From positions 275,942 to 339,941 of the forward strand of contig NZ_BMNR01000002.1 in the NCBI RefSeq assembly GCF_014646655.1: a stretch of DNA of 64,000 nt, written 5' to 3'. Every line of letters begins with the position of its first letter. Within the stretch, counting starts at the first letter, position 1. A program made the position numbers and the translations under genes. The notes under the pieces were generated by a model, which was not told the origin of the DNA, searched no databases, and saw only the letters and a program-made list of their open reading frames with translations. Positions 8,472-18,800 of the stretch are shown one piece after another. Origin of the DNA: Yeosuana aromativorans (GTDB lineage Bacteria > Bacteroidota > Bacteroidia > Flavobacteriales > Flavobacteriaceae).

Positions 8472-9860
8472 ATGGAGTATAGCTCTAACGACAACAATAG
8501 TTTGCCTCTTACTAAATTTGAATCCATGTTAAAAACAAACAATGTGTTGTTTTTTGATTCAGAAGAGTTTGAAAACATTATCCACCATTACCTCAATCAA
8601 GGAAAAATGTCTTTAGCAAAAAAAGCTATTAAATTGGGGTTAGACCAGCATCCTACATCAACCAACTTAAAACTGTTCAAGGTTGAGGTTTATGTGTTTG
8701 AAAACAAACTTGTTCAAGCTGATTCGCTTTTAAATGAGCTCTATCAATTAGAGCCTATGAACGAGGAAATCTATATTCAAAAAGCCAATATCCTCTCTAA
8801 AAAAGATGAACACTTACAAGCTATTGATGTGCTTAAAAAAGCTCTGGAATTAACCGATGATGTGGTAGACCTTTATTCTTTAATAGGCATGGAATATCTG
8901 TTTCTGGACCAATTTGAAAACGCCAAGACTTACTTTATGAAGTGTTTGGAAGAGGACATTGAAGATTATTCAGCACTTTACAACATTATCTATTGCTTTG
9001 ATTTTTTGGATCAAAACACCGAAGCCATTGAATACCTTAATCTGTTTCTGGATGAAAACCCGTATTGTGAAGTCGCTTGGCATCAATTAGGCAAGCAATA
9101 TTTTACTTTAAAAGATTATAAAAAGGCTCTGGCTGCTTTTGATTTCGCTATCATTTCAGATGATACCTTTGTAGGTGCTTATCTGGAAAAAGGAAAGGTA
9201 CTTGAAAAATTAAAGCGCTATGAAGAAGCCATTGAATTTTACAGCATCACACTAAAACTGGATGACCCTACCTCCTTTGCTTTGCTGCGTATAGGCAATT
9301 GTTACGAAAAATTAAAAAAGGATGATTTAGCGGTTCAATATTATTACAAAACCGTACATGAAGATCCATTATTGGATAAAGGTTGGATTGCCATTACCAG
9401 GTTTTACAACAGACGAAAAAACTACCAAAAAGCCTTATATTATATCAACAAAGCCATTAATATTGATAGCCAAAATGTGATTTATTGGAAATTATATGCT
9501 CAAATAAACATGCGCTTGAATTTATATGAAGAAGCTGAACGCGGTTTCAAAAAAACCTTGGAATTAGGTAATTATGAATTGTCCACATGGATTTCGCGTG
9601 GCGATTTGCTCTTAAAATTAGGCGAGCCAGAAGCAGCCGTTTATAATTTTGAACAAGCTGTTGAATTTTATCCAGAAAACGCCGAACTGGAATACCGCTT
9701 GGCTGGTTTGTACTTTATATTAAATGAAACCGATAAAGGCTCGTTCCACTTAAAAAACGGCTTAAAATACAATTCAGAATACACCTTTATACTAGATGAA
9801 CTATTCCCTGAAGTATGCCATAAAACCCAAGTTAAAAACTTACTAAAAACCAAACTATAA
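8472..9860 (+). CDS. Tetratricopeptide-repeat protein
   Basis: About 462 residues made almost entirely of helical TPR-like units, for example YSLIGMEYLFLDQFENAKTY, AWHQLGKQYFTLKDYKKALA, AYLEKGKVLEKLKRYEEAIE and WISRGDLLLKLGEPEAAVYN, each with the small/large residue pattern of a TPR. No signal peptide is obvious, so it is probably a cytosolic or inner-face protein-protein interaction scaffold. An in-frame GTG six bases upstream (8466) is an alternative start. TPR proteins of this type are common next to DUF368 and aroE genes in Flavobacteriaceae (from memory), but its partner is not known. Confidence 0.85.
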   Translation: MEYSSNDNNSLPLTKFESMLKTNNVLFFDSEEFENIIHHYLNQGKMSLAKKAIKLGLDQHPTSTNLKLFKVEVYVFENKLVQADSLLNELYQLEPMNEEIYIQKANILSKKDEHLQAIDVLKKALELTDDVVDLYSLIGMEYLFLDQFENAKTYFMKCLEEDIEDYSALYNIIYCFDFLDQNTEAIEYLNLFLDENPYCEVAWHQLGKQYFTLKDYKKALAAFDFAIISDDTFVGAYLEKGKVLEKLKRYEEAIEFYSITLKLDDPTSFALLRIGNCYEKLKKDDLAVQYYYKTVHEDPLLDKGWIAITRFYNRRKNYQKALYYINKAINIDSQNVIYWKLYAQINMRLNLYEEAERGFKKTLELGNYELSTWISRGDLLLKLGEPEAAVYNFEQAVEFYPENAELEYRLAGLYFILNETDKGSFHLKNGLKYNSEYTFILDELFPEVCHKTQVKNLLKTKL

Positions 9861-9884
9861 ACAAGGCTCTAATAAAAAAATGTA

Positions 9885-9892
9885 TACCTTTG
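9885..9892 (+). promoter_or_regulatory. -7 promoter element for the DUF368-aroE operon
   Basis: TACCTTTG matches TAnnTTTG exactly, 23 bp before the ATG at 9916, in the 55-bp gap after the TPR gene. Confidence 0.5.
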
Positions 9893-9915
9893 GTTTTAGC
9901 ATTTAAAATCAACTT

Positions 9916-10836
9916 ATGCAAAGACGTTTTATAGAGTATGTGGTAATTTCACTAAAAGGAATCGCTATGGGAGCAGCCGATGCCGTTCCTGGTGTTTCGG
10001 GCGGTACCATTGCATTTATTTCCGGTATTTACGAAGAATTAATCAACACCATTAGCAATGTCAATGTTGGTCTATTTAAAACACTTTTCAACAAAGGTTT
10101 CAAAGCCTTTTGGAATGAGTTAAACGGTAATTTTATTCTAGCACTTTTAAGTGGTATTATAGTCAGCTACGTGTCTTTTATGCGGCTTGCCAAATACTTG
10201 TTGGAAAACCACCCCGTTTTGATTTGGTCCTTCTTTTTTGGTTTGATTATCGCTAGTATCTATTTTGTTGGCAAACAAATCACTAAATGGAATGTCATTA
10301 CCTGTTTAGGTTTATTTCTTGGCGCAGTAATAGCATATTATATTTCAACGTTATCATCAATGGCCAATAATGACAATGACTTATTTCTGTTTTTTGCTGG
10401 TGCTTTGGCCATCTGTGCCATGATTTTACCTGGTATTTCCGGGTCTTTTATTTTGGTCATTTTAGGGGCTTACAAAACATTAAGTGATGCGCTGCATGAT
10501 TTTGATTTGAAGAAAATTGCCGTATTTGCCTGTGGAGCCATTATCGGACTATTAAGTTTTAGCCATTTATTGAAATGGTTGTTTAAACACTATCACAACC
10601 TTACATTGGCCATTCTCACCGGTTTTATATTTGGTTCATTGAACAAAGTATGGCCTTGGAAAGAAACACTCACTTGGCATATCAACTCAAAAGGTATTGA
10701 AGAACCCTTGCTAGAAAAAAGCATATCTCCATTTTCGTATGCTGGAGACAATCATTTAGTATTTGCAACTGTCCTGATGATTATTGGCTTTTTTACTATT
10801 TTTATTCTTGAAAGATTAGGTTCAAAAAAAGATTAA
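9916..10836 (+). CDS. DUF368 membrane protein, likely undecaprenyl-phosphate translocase (first copy)
   Basis: A 306-residue polytopic inner-membrane protein with eight or so hydrophobic segments. It shows the two internally repeated family signatures, AVPGVSGGTIAFISGIYEEL near the N-terminus and ILPGISGSFILVILGAY near residue 172. DUF368 proteins (PopT) were shown in other bacteria to recycle C55-P (undecaprenyl phosphate) across the membrane, alongside DedA-family UptA; that role is transferred here by family, not proved. The stop overlaps the ATG of a second DUF368 gene by one base (TAATG), so the two are translationally coupled and may act as a pair or specialise. Confidence 0.9.
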   Translation: MQRRFIEYVVISLKGIAMGAADAVPGVSGGTIAFISGIYEELINTISNVNVGLFKTLFNKGFKAFWNELNGNFILALLSGIIVSYVSFMRLAKYLLENHPVLIWSFFFGLIIASIYFVGKQITKWNVITCLGLFLGAVIAYYISTLSSMANNDNDLFLFFAGALAICAMILPGISGSFILVILGAYKTLSDALHDFDLKKIAVFACGAIIGLLSFSHLLKWLFKHYHNLTLAILTGFIFGSLNKVWPWKETLTWHINSKGIEEPLLEKSISPFSYAGDNHLVFATVLMIIGFFTIFILERLGSKKD

Positions 10837-11855
10837 TGGAAAGTACCCGAACTCTTAGCGATAAAATATTCCTAATCCTTAAAGGTTTAGGAATGGGTGC
10901 TGCCAATAAGGTTCCTGGTATTTCTGGCGGCGTGGTTGCTTTTGTTGCCGGTTTTTATGAAGAGTTTATTTATTCCTTACGAAAAATCAATGCCAAAGCC
11001 TTTAAATTGCTCATTAATGGGAGATTTAAAAGCTTTTACAAATATGTTAACGGACGTTTTTTGGGTCTTTTGTTCTTTGGAATGATTGTCAGTTATTTTA
11101 GTATTTCCAAGGCGCTGGATTATCTTATAAAATACTACGAATTGTATGTTTGGAGCGTTTTCTTTGGAATGATTATCGGCTCCATATACTACATCAACAA
11201 AGATTTTAAGGATTGGAATTATAAAACCTATCTGTCACTGTTTATCGGCATTGTATTGGGCATGAGTGTAAGCTTTTTAAGCCCTGCAAAAGAAAATGAC
11301 AACTTATGGTTTGTATTTTTCTGTGGCATCATCAGTGTTTCCGGTATGACACTTCCAGGCTTTTCCGGATCCTTTATTCTTATTCTACTGGGAAATTATG
11401 TGTTGCTTTTGGTAGAATCGGTCAATGCACTATTTGATACGTTTTTTGATATTTTTGAATGGGATTTTAGCTTTATACACAATTTTGAACGCATCCGCAT
11501 GCTTAAAGTCCTGCTAGTATTTACATTGGGCTCATTAACAGGATTAATCACATTTTCCCACTTGTTGAGTTATATTCTAAAGCATTATAAAAGCATAACC
11601 ATTTCAACAATTATCGGTTTCATTATTGGGTCACTGGGTGTAGTATGGCCATGGAAAAAAACCATTTACAAACTCAATGAAACTGGTCAGTTTATATTTG
11701 ACTCCCGAGGTGAAAAAGTGATTGCTAACTACAAACGCTATATTCCTGAATTAGGTTCAGAAACGTATTACGCCATTGCATTTATTGTATTAGGCATTGC
11801 CATTGTACTGGCACTTGAAATATACGGTCAAAAAACAAGAAAATCACATGCATAA
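10836..11855 (+). CDS. DUF368 membrane protein, likely undecaprenyl-phosphate translocase (second copy)
   Basis: A 339-residue paralogue of the preceding gene with the same two signatures, KVPGISGGVVAFVAGFYEE near the N-terminus and LPGFSGSFILILLGNY in the middle, and multiple transmembrane helices. Compared with the first copy it has an extra segment of about 30 residues after the second motif (VESVNALFDTFFDIFEWDF region) and a longer loop before the last helix. It shares one base with the first copy and overlaps aroE by 8 bp (ATGCATAA), so the three form a coupled operon. Whether both paralogues translocate C55-P or one has another lipid substrate cannot be told from sequence. Confidence 0.9.
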   Translation: MESTRTLSDKIFLILKGLGMGAANKVPGISGGVVAFVAGFYEEFIYSLRKINAKAFKLLINGRFKSFYKYVNGRFLGLLFFGMIVSYFSISKALDYLIKYYELYVWSVFFGMIIGSIYYINKDFKDWNYKTYLSLFIGIVLGMSVSFLSPAKENDNLWFVFFCGIISVSGMTLPGFSGSFILILLGNYVLLLVESVNALFDTFFDIFEWDFSFIHNFERIRMLKVLLVFTLGSLTGLITFSHLLSYILKHYKSITISTIIGFIIGSLGVVWPWKKTIYKLNETGQFIFDSRGEKVIANYKRYIPELGSETYYAIAFIVLGIAIVLALEIYGQKTRKSHA

Positions 11856-12588
11856 ACTAGGGCTTTTAGGAAAAAACATTTCATATTCGTTTTCCAAAGC
11901 ATATTTTAAAAAAAAGTTTGAAGACGAACAGATTGATGATGTATCATACGAAAACTTTGATATAGATGATATTAACGCATTTCCCGCTCTAATTAAAAAC
12001 ACTATAGGTCTAAAAGGCATGAATATAACCATTCCATATAAGGAAGCTGTTCTTCCGTTTTTAGACAAACTCAATAAAAAAGCCGAAGAAATTGGTGCCG
12101 TTAATACCATTAAAATAACAAAAGAGAACAAGCTTATTGGTTATAATACCGATTGCTATGGTTTTAAAAAATCACTTAAACCTTTTTTGAAACCACATCA
12201 TAAAAGTGCCTTGATTTTGGGCACTGGAGGTGCCAGCAAAGCTGTTGCCTATAGTTTGAAAAAATTGAACATCAAACATTTATATGTGTCTAGACATGCA
12301 AGAAAAGGGGTTGATCTTACTTACGATACATTAACTAGAGATATTATAAAACAGCATCTGCTTATTATCAATTGTACCCCTTTAGGAACATTCCCAAATA
12401 TTGAAGACTGTCCCAACATTCCTTATGAAGCCATAACCAATGACCATATTCTATACGATTTAATATATAATCCCGAAGAAACTACTTTTTTAAAACAGGG
12501 CAAACAGCAGCATGCCACTACCATAAATGGGCTTAATATGCTTAAATTTCAAGCAGAAAAAGCTTGGAGTATTTGGAATTTATCTTAA
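11848..12588 (+). CDS. aroE: Shikimate dehydrogenase
   Basis: NADPH-dependent reduction of 3-dehydroshikimate to shikimate in the aromatic amino acid pathway, cytosolic. I place the start at the ATG at 11848 because family members begin directly with GLLGKNISYSFSK; an in-frame ATG at 11797 would add 17 residues lying inside the upstream gene. The product is 246 residues, slightly short of the usual 270. Key features are the shikimate-binding SYSFS motif, NITIPYKEAV with the catalytic Lys, GYNTDCYGF with the catalytic Asp, and the Rossmann loop LGTGGASKAV. It overlaps the second DUF368 gene by 8 bp. Confidence 0.93.
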   Translation: MHKLGLLGKNISYSFSKAYFKKKFEDEQIDDVSYENFDIDDINAFPALIKNTIGLKGMNITIPYKEAVLPFLDKLNKKAEEIGAVNTIKITKENKLIGYNTDCYGFKKSLKPFLKPHHKSALILGTGGASKAVAYSLKKLNIKHLYVSRHARKGVDLTYDTLTRDIIKQHLLIINCTPLGTFPNIEDCPNIPYEAITNDHILYDLIYNPEETTFLKQGKQQHATTINGLNMLKFQAEKAWSIWNLS

Positions 12589-12692
12589 AATCAATAATTT
12601 AAGCATTAAAATTCATTCTCTCTTTTGTAAATACTGCAGTTGTTACTATATTTAAACAATAAAGAGATTAAAGAACCTAAAACATTTATAAA

Positions 12693-14798
12693 ATGTCAGA
12701 GCTAGATAACCTGCAAGAAGCAGATGGAACAAAAGAAACTAAAGCATCAACCAGTAAGGTCAAGAAACAGGTAATTGCTAATGAGCCATCATTAGAAAAC
12801 ACTGCTGAAAAACCTGTTAATGAAATAGACGAAAAGACTGTTGAGGAACCTAAGGCAGATGCAAAAAAAACAGAAGACAAGACGACAGCATCTTCAAAAG
12901 ATAAGGATATAACAGATACGCCTAGTGACACTTCTGTTGTTTCAACGGAAACTACTAAAACAATTGAGTCCAAGAAAGATCAATCTGATAAGCAAGATGA
13001 TAACGATGAAGTCATGAATGAGATTGACGACTCCAATGCTGAGGACGCAGAAGATGAAGGTCATAAAGATAGACACACCATAGCATTTAAGGACTATGAC
13101 ACCATGTCGCTGGATGCGCTTACAATTGAGTTGGAAAAACTGGTTAAAAACGAAAAAGTACAAGCAATAAAAAACCACGTTAACCAAATTAACAGTGAGT
13201 TCAAAACCAAATTCAATGCGCTATTAGAAGAGAAAAAAGAAGAGTTTTTATCAGATGGCGGCAATGAAATTGATTTTTATTATTCAAGTCCGGTACAGAA
13301 ACGTTTTAAAACCGTTTACAAGGAGTACAAGACCAAACTTCACGAGCATTACAAAAGCATTGAGCAAAATCTTAAGCAAAATCTAGCAGACAAGCTTGAA
13401 ATTATTGAGGAGTTGAAAGGTTTGATTAATGTTGAGGAAAACATAAACACAACCTACAAACACTTTAAAGACCTACAGGAACGCTGGAGAAATACTGGCC
13501 CTATTCCAAGAGATAAATACAATAATGCATGGAACAGTTACCATCACCATGTTGAAATGTTTTATGACTTTTTGCATCTCAACAGGGATTTAAGGGATTT
13601 GGATTTCAAGCATAATTTAGAAAAGAAATTAAAAATCATTGAGCGAGCCGAAGAATTGGCCAAAGACGACAATGTAACAAGAGCTTTCAGGGAATTGCAA
13701 GAACTCCACAAAATGTGGAAAGAAGAGCTTGGTCCGGTTGCCAGAGAGCATAGAGAAGAGATTTGGGAACGCTTTAAAGCATCTACAAAAATCATCAATG
13801 AAAAGCGTCAGAAATACTTTAGTGAAATAGATAAGGTTTATGAAAAAAACCTTGAAAAGAAACTGGAAATTGTTTCAAAAATTGAAGCTATTGGTCAAGA
13901 AGACACCAATACACATAGCACTTGGCAAAAGAAAATCAAAGAAGTAGAAACATTAAGAGAAGCATTTTTTAATGCGGGAAAAGTGCCTTTAAAAGACAAC
14001 GAAGAAACGTGGTCTAAATTTAAGGATGCCGTAAGAACATTCAACAAAAAGAAAAATGCGTTTTACAAAGGTCTCAAAAAAGAACAGTACAAAAATCTTC
14101 AAAAAAAGCTAGAGCTTATCCAAATTGCTGAAGACAATAAAGACAATGAAGATATTCCAACCACGATAGCCTTAATGAAAAAGATACAAAGTGATTGGAA
14201 AAAAATTGGCCATGTTCCCAGAAAGGACAGTGATAAAATATGGAAACAATTCAAAACAGCCTGTAATCATTTTTTTGATAAACTCCACGCCTCTAAAAAT
14301 GCAGCTAACAAAGTTGAAATTGAAGCGTTTAACAAGAAAAATGAATTGTTAGAATCCATTAAGGACCTAAAATTGTCTGGCGATAAAGACAAAGACCTGC
14401 CCGTGATAAATGACTTGATCTCCAACTGGAAAAGCATTGGGAGAGTTCCAAATGATAAGCGCTATATAGAAAGTAAGTTCAATAAGGGACTAGATGAACT
14501 GTTCTCAAAATTAAAAATGAACAGAAACGAAATTGAGCTTATAAAATTTGAGAATAAACTGGAGATCTTAAGTAATGAAGATGACAACCAAAATCTTGAT
14601 AATGAACGGTCTTTTATTCGCAAAAAAATAGATGAAGTCAAGAGCCAAATCAATCAGTTAGAAAACAATCTGCAGTTTTTTACCAATGTTGATGATGATA
14701 ACCCGTTGGTCAAAGAAGTTCATAACAACATCAAAAGCCACAAGGAATCATTAAAACTTTGGAAAACAAAACTCAGCAAAATAAAGGAACTCTACTAA
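12693..14798 (+). CDS. DUF349 repeat protein with an acidic disordered N-terminus
   Basis: A 701-residue, strongly charged, helix-rich cytosolic protein. Residues 1 to about 130 are low complexity (Glu, Asp, Lys, Thr, Ser), with no hydrophobic core, and are probably disordered. The remainder has at least five DUF349 units, recognised by the repeating W-x-x-x-G-x-[VI]-P-[RK]-[DE] core: RWRNTGPIPRD, WKEELGPVAREH, AFFNAGKVPLKD, DWKKIGHVPRKD and NWKSIGRVPNDK. The family is widespread and its molecular function is not established; coiled-coil structure and a scaffold or nucleic-acid role are possible. It follows aroE by 104 bp and is probably a separate transcript, ended by the hairpin at 14814-14856. 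Confidence 0.88.
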   Translation: MSELDNLQEADGTKETKASTSKVKKQVIANEPSLENTAEKPVNEIDEKTVEEPKADAKKTEDKTTASSKDKDITDTPSDTSVVSTETTKTIESKKDQSDKQDDNDEVMNEIDDSNAEDAEDEGHKDRHTIAFKDYDTMSLDALTIELEKLVKNEKVQAIKNHVNQINSEFKTKFNALLEEKKEEFLSDGGNEIDFYYSSPVQKRFKTVYKEYKTKLHEHYKSIEQNLKQNLADKLEIIEELKGLINVEENINTTYKHFKDLQERWRNTGPIPRDKYNNAWNSYHHHVEMFYDFLHLNRDLRDLDFKHNLEKKLKIIERAEELAKDDNVTRAFRELQELHKMWKEELGPVAREHREEIWERFKASTKIINEKRQKYFSEIDKVYEKNLEKKLEIVSKIEAIGQEDTNTHSTWQKKIKEVETLREAFFNAGKVPLKDNEETWSKFKDAVRTFNKKKNAFYKGLKKEQYKNLQKKLELIQIAEDNKDNEDIPTTIALMKKIQSDWKKIGHVPRKDSDKIWKQFKTACNHFFDKLHASKNAANKVEIEAFNKKNELLESIKDLKLSGDKDKDLPVINDLISNWKSIGRVPNDKRYIESKFNKGLDELFSKLKMNRNEIELIKFENKLEILSNEDDNQNLDNERSFIRKKIDEVKSQINQLENNLQFFTNVDDDNPLVKEVHNNIKSHKESLKLWKTKLSKIKELY

Positions 14799-14813
14799 TC
14801 CATTGAAAAAACT

Positions 14814-14859
14814 AAATCCTACTTGTATGGTCTATGAAACATAACAAGTAGGATTTTAG
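14814..14859 (+). terminator. Probable terminator after the DUF349 gene
   Basis: A 13-bp stem, AAATCCTACTTGT (14814-14826) with ACAAGTAGGATTT (14844-14856), has a 17-nt loop and only a short T run. The rest of the 296-bp gap up to 15094 shows no other structure apart from the promoter element near its end. Confidence 0.6.
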
Positions 14860-15061
14860 CCCCTAACTAACTTATTGTTCATTTCCAAAAAAGGAAAGAA
14901 AATGATGTGATCTTAATATAAGAAGTATTGTATTGCTATTAACCGGTTTATAAAGAACCATCATCAATTTATATACGAACAAAAACCTATTTTGGATTAT
15001 TTTGAATAAAACAACTGACAATTACTATTACTTATTCATTTTAATACAAGGTATTCTTTCT

Positions 15062-15069
15062 TACTTTTG
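15062..15069 (+). promoter_or_regulatory. -7 promoter element for the HAD phosphatase gene
   Basis: TACTTTTG matches TAnnTTTG, 25 bp before the ATG at 15095. Confidence 0.45.
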
Positions 15070-15094
15070 CGACCAGGTTTATTAAAAACAAAAT

Positions 15095-15898
15095 ATGAAT
15101 TTGAGCTTAATTTGTAGTGATATAGATGGTACCTTACTCAATAAGGACCGGGAATTATCGCTGTCAACCATAAAAGAAATTAACCGTCTGTCACACATTC
15201 CTTTTATCTTAATTTCTTCAAGAATGCCAAAAGCTATGCGGCATTTACAAGAAAAAATAGGTAATACAAACACGCCAATAATTGCATACAATGGGGGTTT
15301 GATTTTAGATAATAATGCGGTTATTGAAAGTACAGTTATCAAGAACAGTGTTTTAGAATCTACAATAGAGACATGTGTTGGAACCAGTATTCATTTAAGT
15401 TTATACCATCATGATGAATGGTACGTACCATCGTTGGATTATTGGGCGAATAGGGAAATTTACAACACAAAGGTAGAACCTATTGTGAGATCCAACCATG
15501 AGGTTTTAAAAGCTTGGAAGCAAGAAGGAAAAGAGGCCCATAAAATTATGTGCATGGGAGAAGAACATGAGATTGATGTTTTATATGAATTTCTTGAAGG
15601 AAACCATTCAAATGAGATAATTCTATATAGGTCAAAACCTACCTATATAGAAATTTCACATCGTTCCATATCGAAAAAAACAGCTATAGAAACATTAATA
15701 AACCACTGTTATCCAGATATAACAATTGATAATGTTGTCGCTTTTGGCGACAATTATAATGACATTGAAATGCTTAAAGCCGTAGGATTGGGAATTGCGG
15801 TTGCAAACGCCAACGACCATGTTTTGAAAATAGCAAAACAGATAACGGATACCAATAAAAATGATGGGGTTGCTAAAGCGTTGAGTGACCTGTTTTGA
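15095..15898 (+). CDS. Cof-type HAD-IIB family phosphatase
   Basis: A 267-residue cytosolic haloacid dehalogenase-superfamily hydrolase, probably acting on a sugar phosphate or small phosphometabolite. Motif I is CSDIDGTLL with nucleophile D9 and acid/base D11. Motif II is the Ser in ILISSRMP. Motif III/IV is the late Lys and AFGDNYNDIEMLKAVGLGIAVANA near the C-terminus. The roughly 100-residue type IIB cap lies between motifs II and III. Its substrate cannot be predicted. Its stop codon directly abuts the stop of the convergent T9SS adhesin gene with no intervening base. Confidence 0.9.
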   Translation: MNLSLICSDIDGTLLNKDRELSLSTIKEINRLSHIPFILISSRMPKAMRHLQEKIGNTNTPIIAYNGGLILDNNAVIESTVIKNSVLESTIETCVGTSIHLSLYHHDEWYVPSLDYWANREIYNTKVEPIVRSNHEVLKAWKQEGKEAHKIMCMGEEHEIDVLYEFLEGNHSNEIILYRSKPTYIEISHRSISKKTAIETLINHCYPDITIDNVVAFGDNYNDIEMLKAVGLGIAVANANDHVLKIAKQITDTNKNDGVAKALSDLF

Positions 15899-18800
15899 TT
15901 ACCTCACCAAGCTAAAATGCCCCCTAAACAATCGCACTTCGCCAGTCATTTTAACCAGTTGAGCTACAAACCAATAATCTGACGCAGCTAATTTTTGACC
16001 ATTAAACGTACCATCCCAAGCTCCATTCTTTGCATTCAACTGTTTGATTAATTTTCCATACCTATCATAGATACTAACAACAGACGTATTGGCATAATCA
16101 GAACCCAGTCCTTTTATCTGCCAGGTATCATTACTGCCATCATTATTAGGTGTGAAAAATTTTGGGAATCCAAGGATAAAAACTTGCAATTCAGCTATTC
16201 CACATAGATTTTTATCTTTAACATAAATCATATGGCTTCCGGCTCCTACTCTATCAAAATAAGGTTGATCTTGATAGGGCCCATTGATGTTATCCAAAGC
16301 AAATTCATAATCTCCTATCCCAAGATTATTATTATCATTATTAATGGTAATGCTGTTGTTATTTGATAATTCCACAATGGTAACATCGTCTAGACCTATA
16401 TTTGCAATGGCAGATTCTACCACAGTAAAAGACACAGGAAAGGACTCACAACCAAAACCAGAGGTGGCTACAACCGTATAATTTCCCCCAGAAACCACTT
16501 CAGCATACGGCAAATCACTAACAATTTGACCGTTATCATCTTCCCATTCATAGGTATAGCTACCATTAGGATTAAATGTAGTCAATGTAATAGGATTGTT
16601 ATCCAAACAATAAATGGCGGAATTATCTACCTCAAATTCTGGTCTTGGGTGTACCGTTAACAGCAAATGAGGTCCCAATCCAAAACAAGTGCCATTGTCG
16701 TCACTTTCAACACGTACATACAGGATTTGTGAAAAACTTGTTTCGTTTATATATGCAGATTGATTTAAAATTTCATTTTGTTCCAGCTGGGCGTCACTTA
16801 AATTTCTAAAATAATGAACACTTAAATTTTGTCCCAAAGGAAACAGGGATATAAACGCATTAGAAGCTTGAGTTAAATCAAACTCATGAAATCCGTCTAT
16901 TGTATCATCATCATCACAAGTATCCAGTTCCTCAACAAAACCATTGGGGATTTTTGTAGTGGACACCTGTAAATTAACTGTGGCAATCCGGTAGCAGCCA
17001 TTTACATTTTCAACTCTTGCAAAAACGGTATTGCCTGAAGCGTTATTATATATACTACTAATAGCATTTATACCAGCGTCAGCATTGCTATATGTTGCAT
17101 AGTAAGAGAATGTTAAACCCGCTGAATTATTATTGGAAAGGACATCATTGGCTTCATCTAAATTATAATCAGTAAAACCGTCTGGAACACCATCTTCATC
17201 ACAGTTTTTAAACACGATACTGGATTGAATAACAGGAAGCTCGTTTACTTTAATATCCATTTGGGTATCTGTGTAACAAGCATTATGGCTGTTGTTTACA
17301 ATCCTAACGTAAATGGTTTGGCCATTTTGTACAGTGTTAATAAAAGCTGATGGATTTGAAATTGGATCACTATAAGCTGCATCGGTGAAATATTCAAATG
17401 AAAAATCTGTAGCTGCCATTCCGTTTAAAAGTACAGTTTCGTTAGATGTTAAATCAAATGTGGTAAAACCATTGGTATCATCACCATCCAAAATGTCATC
17501 ACACTCTTCCAGTACAGGTATTTCCGAAGCATTTAGTGGAACAACCGTTTCATCAATTATCACATTAACAGGTAACCGTATAGGGCTTTCGCATGTATTA
17601 ATAGTCTGTGAGGCATAATAGGTTGCAGTAACCAATTGATCGGTTTGATTTAACGGGGTTCCTCCTGAAGCCAAATCATACCAAAGAACATTTGAACCTG
17701 TTATTTGTAAATCTGCAACCGTTGCATTATCAATATCACAAAAACGCTGTGTAGCATTTGCAGTGCTGGGGATTGGCGTTTTCTGAACCGTAAGTGTAAC
17801 GGCCGTTTTACTTGCTGTTGTACAGCCGTTTGATGTAGCATCCACATAATAGGTGGTTGTGTTTGTCAAAGATGGTGTGGTGAATGAATTTCCCGTTGAA
17901 ACCAAATTTCCTCCTGTCAAGCTATCATACCAATTAACTACACCTGCAGATGCTGTTGCAGATAAGGTAGCTGAACCTGATTCACAAACCAGATTTTCAG
18001 TTATTGATAGGATTGTTGGAATAGTATTGATTGTAGCGACAACTGGTGTCCTATAACCGTCTGTGCAACCATTAGCTGACGGCAGCGCATAGTAAGTTGT
18101 TGTTGATTTTAAATTGGGCGTTATATAGCTTGAACCACTTCCAACTTGGTTACCACCAGTAGGAGCATCAAACCACAGAACTGTTCCATATAATGACGTT
18201 GCTTGTAAAGTAACTGAACCAGGACCACATCTCGTTGCATCTGTGTAATCATCAATAGTATTTACATAAATTTGTGTACTAGCTGAAATATTTAGAACTG
18301 GATCACCAGGCATACCCCCATATTCAACAATATATCCCTTTGGCTGGTAATCACCAGAAGTAGCCCCAGTATTAGATAAATCGTTCCAAGAGCCTGGAAT
18401 TCCAACTCCAGGTGCTGTAACATGTGCATAATCTTCATCACCTGCTTGATTTGGTTCAAAATTATTTGTATTCCAAAATGAAAAAGCATTATTTGGAGCA
18501 TAGCCGTTTGTTCCTGTACCAATCCAAAAAATATCTCCATTTTCAGGACCCGTTACCCATTTCCATGTTCCTTCTGTTTGTGCATCACTCCCCCCTATCC
18601 AACCAGCTCCAGCTGCCTGTTCACCAGACAATTGTGCTTCTTCTGGTGATGTTATAGTAGCCAAATAACCTTGCAAGCCGAAATAGGTTCTAATCTCTGC
18701 TGCTGCTTTAGCGGCAGTCCAAGTAATTCCTAATGCTGGCACATATTGATAATAATGGCCAGTTGTTGGTAAATAATTAGCGTCTCCTATGGTAAAAGAA

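Noticed and set aside
12693-13080. Acidic low-complexity N-terminus of the DUF349 protein as a possible separate gene or repeat element
   Set aside because: It is in frame with the DUF349 units, and charged tails of this kind are common in the family.
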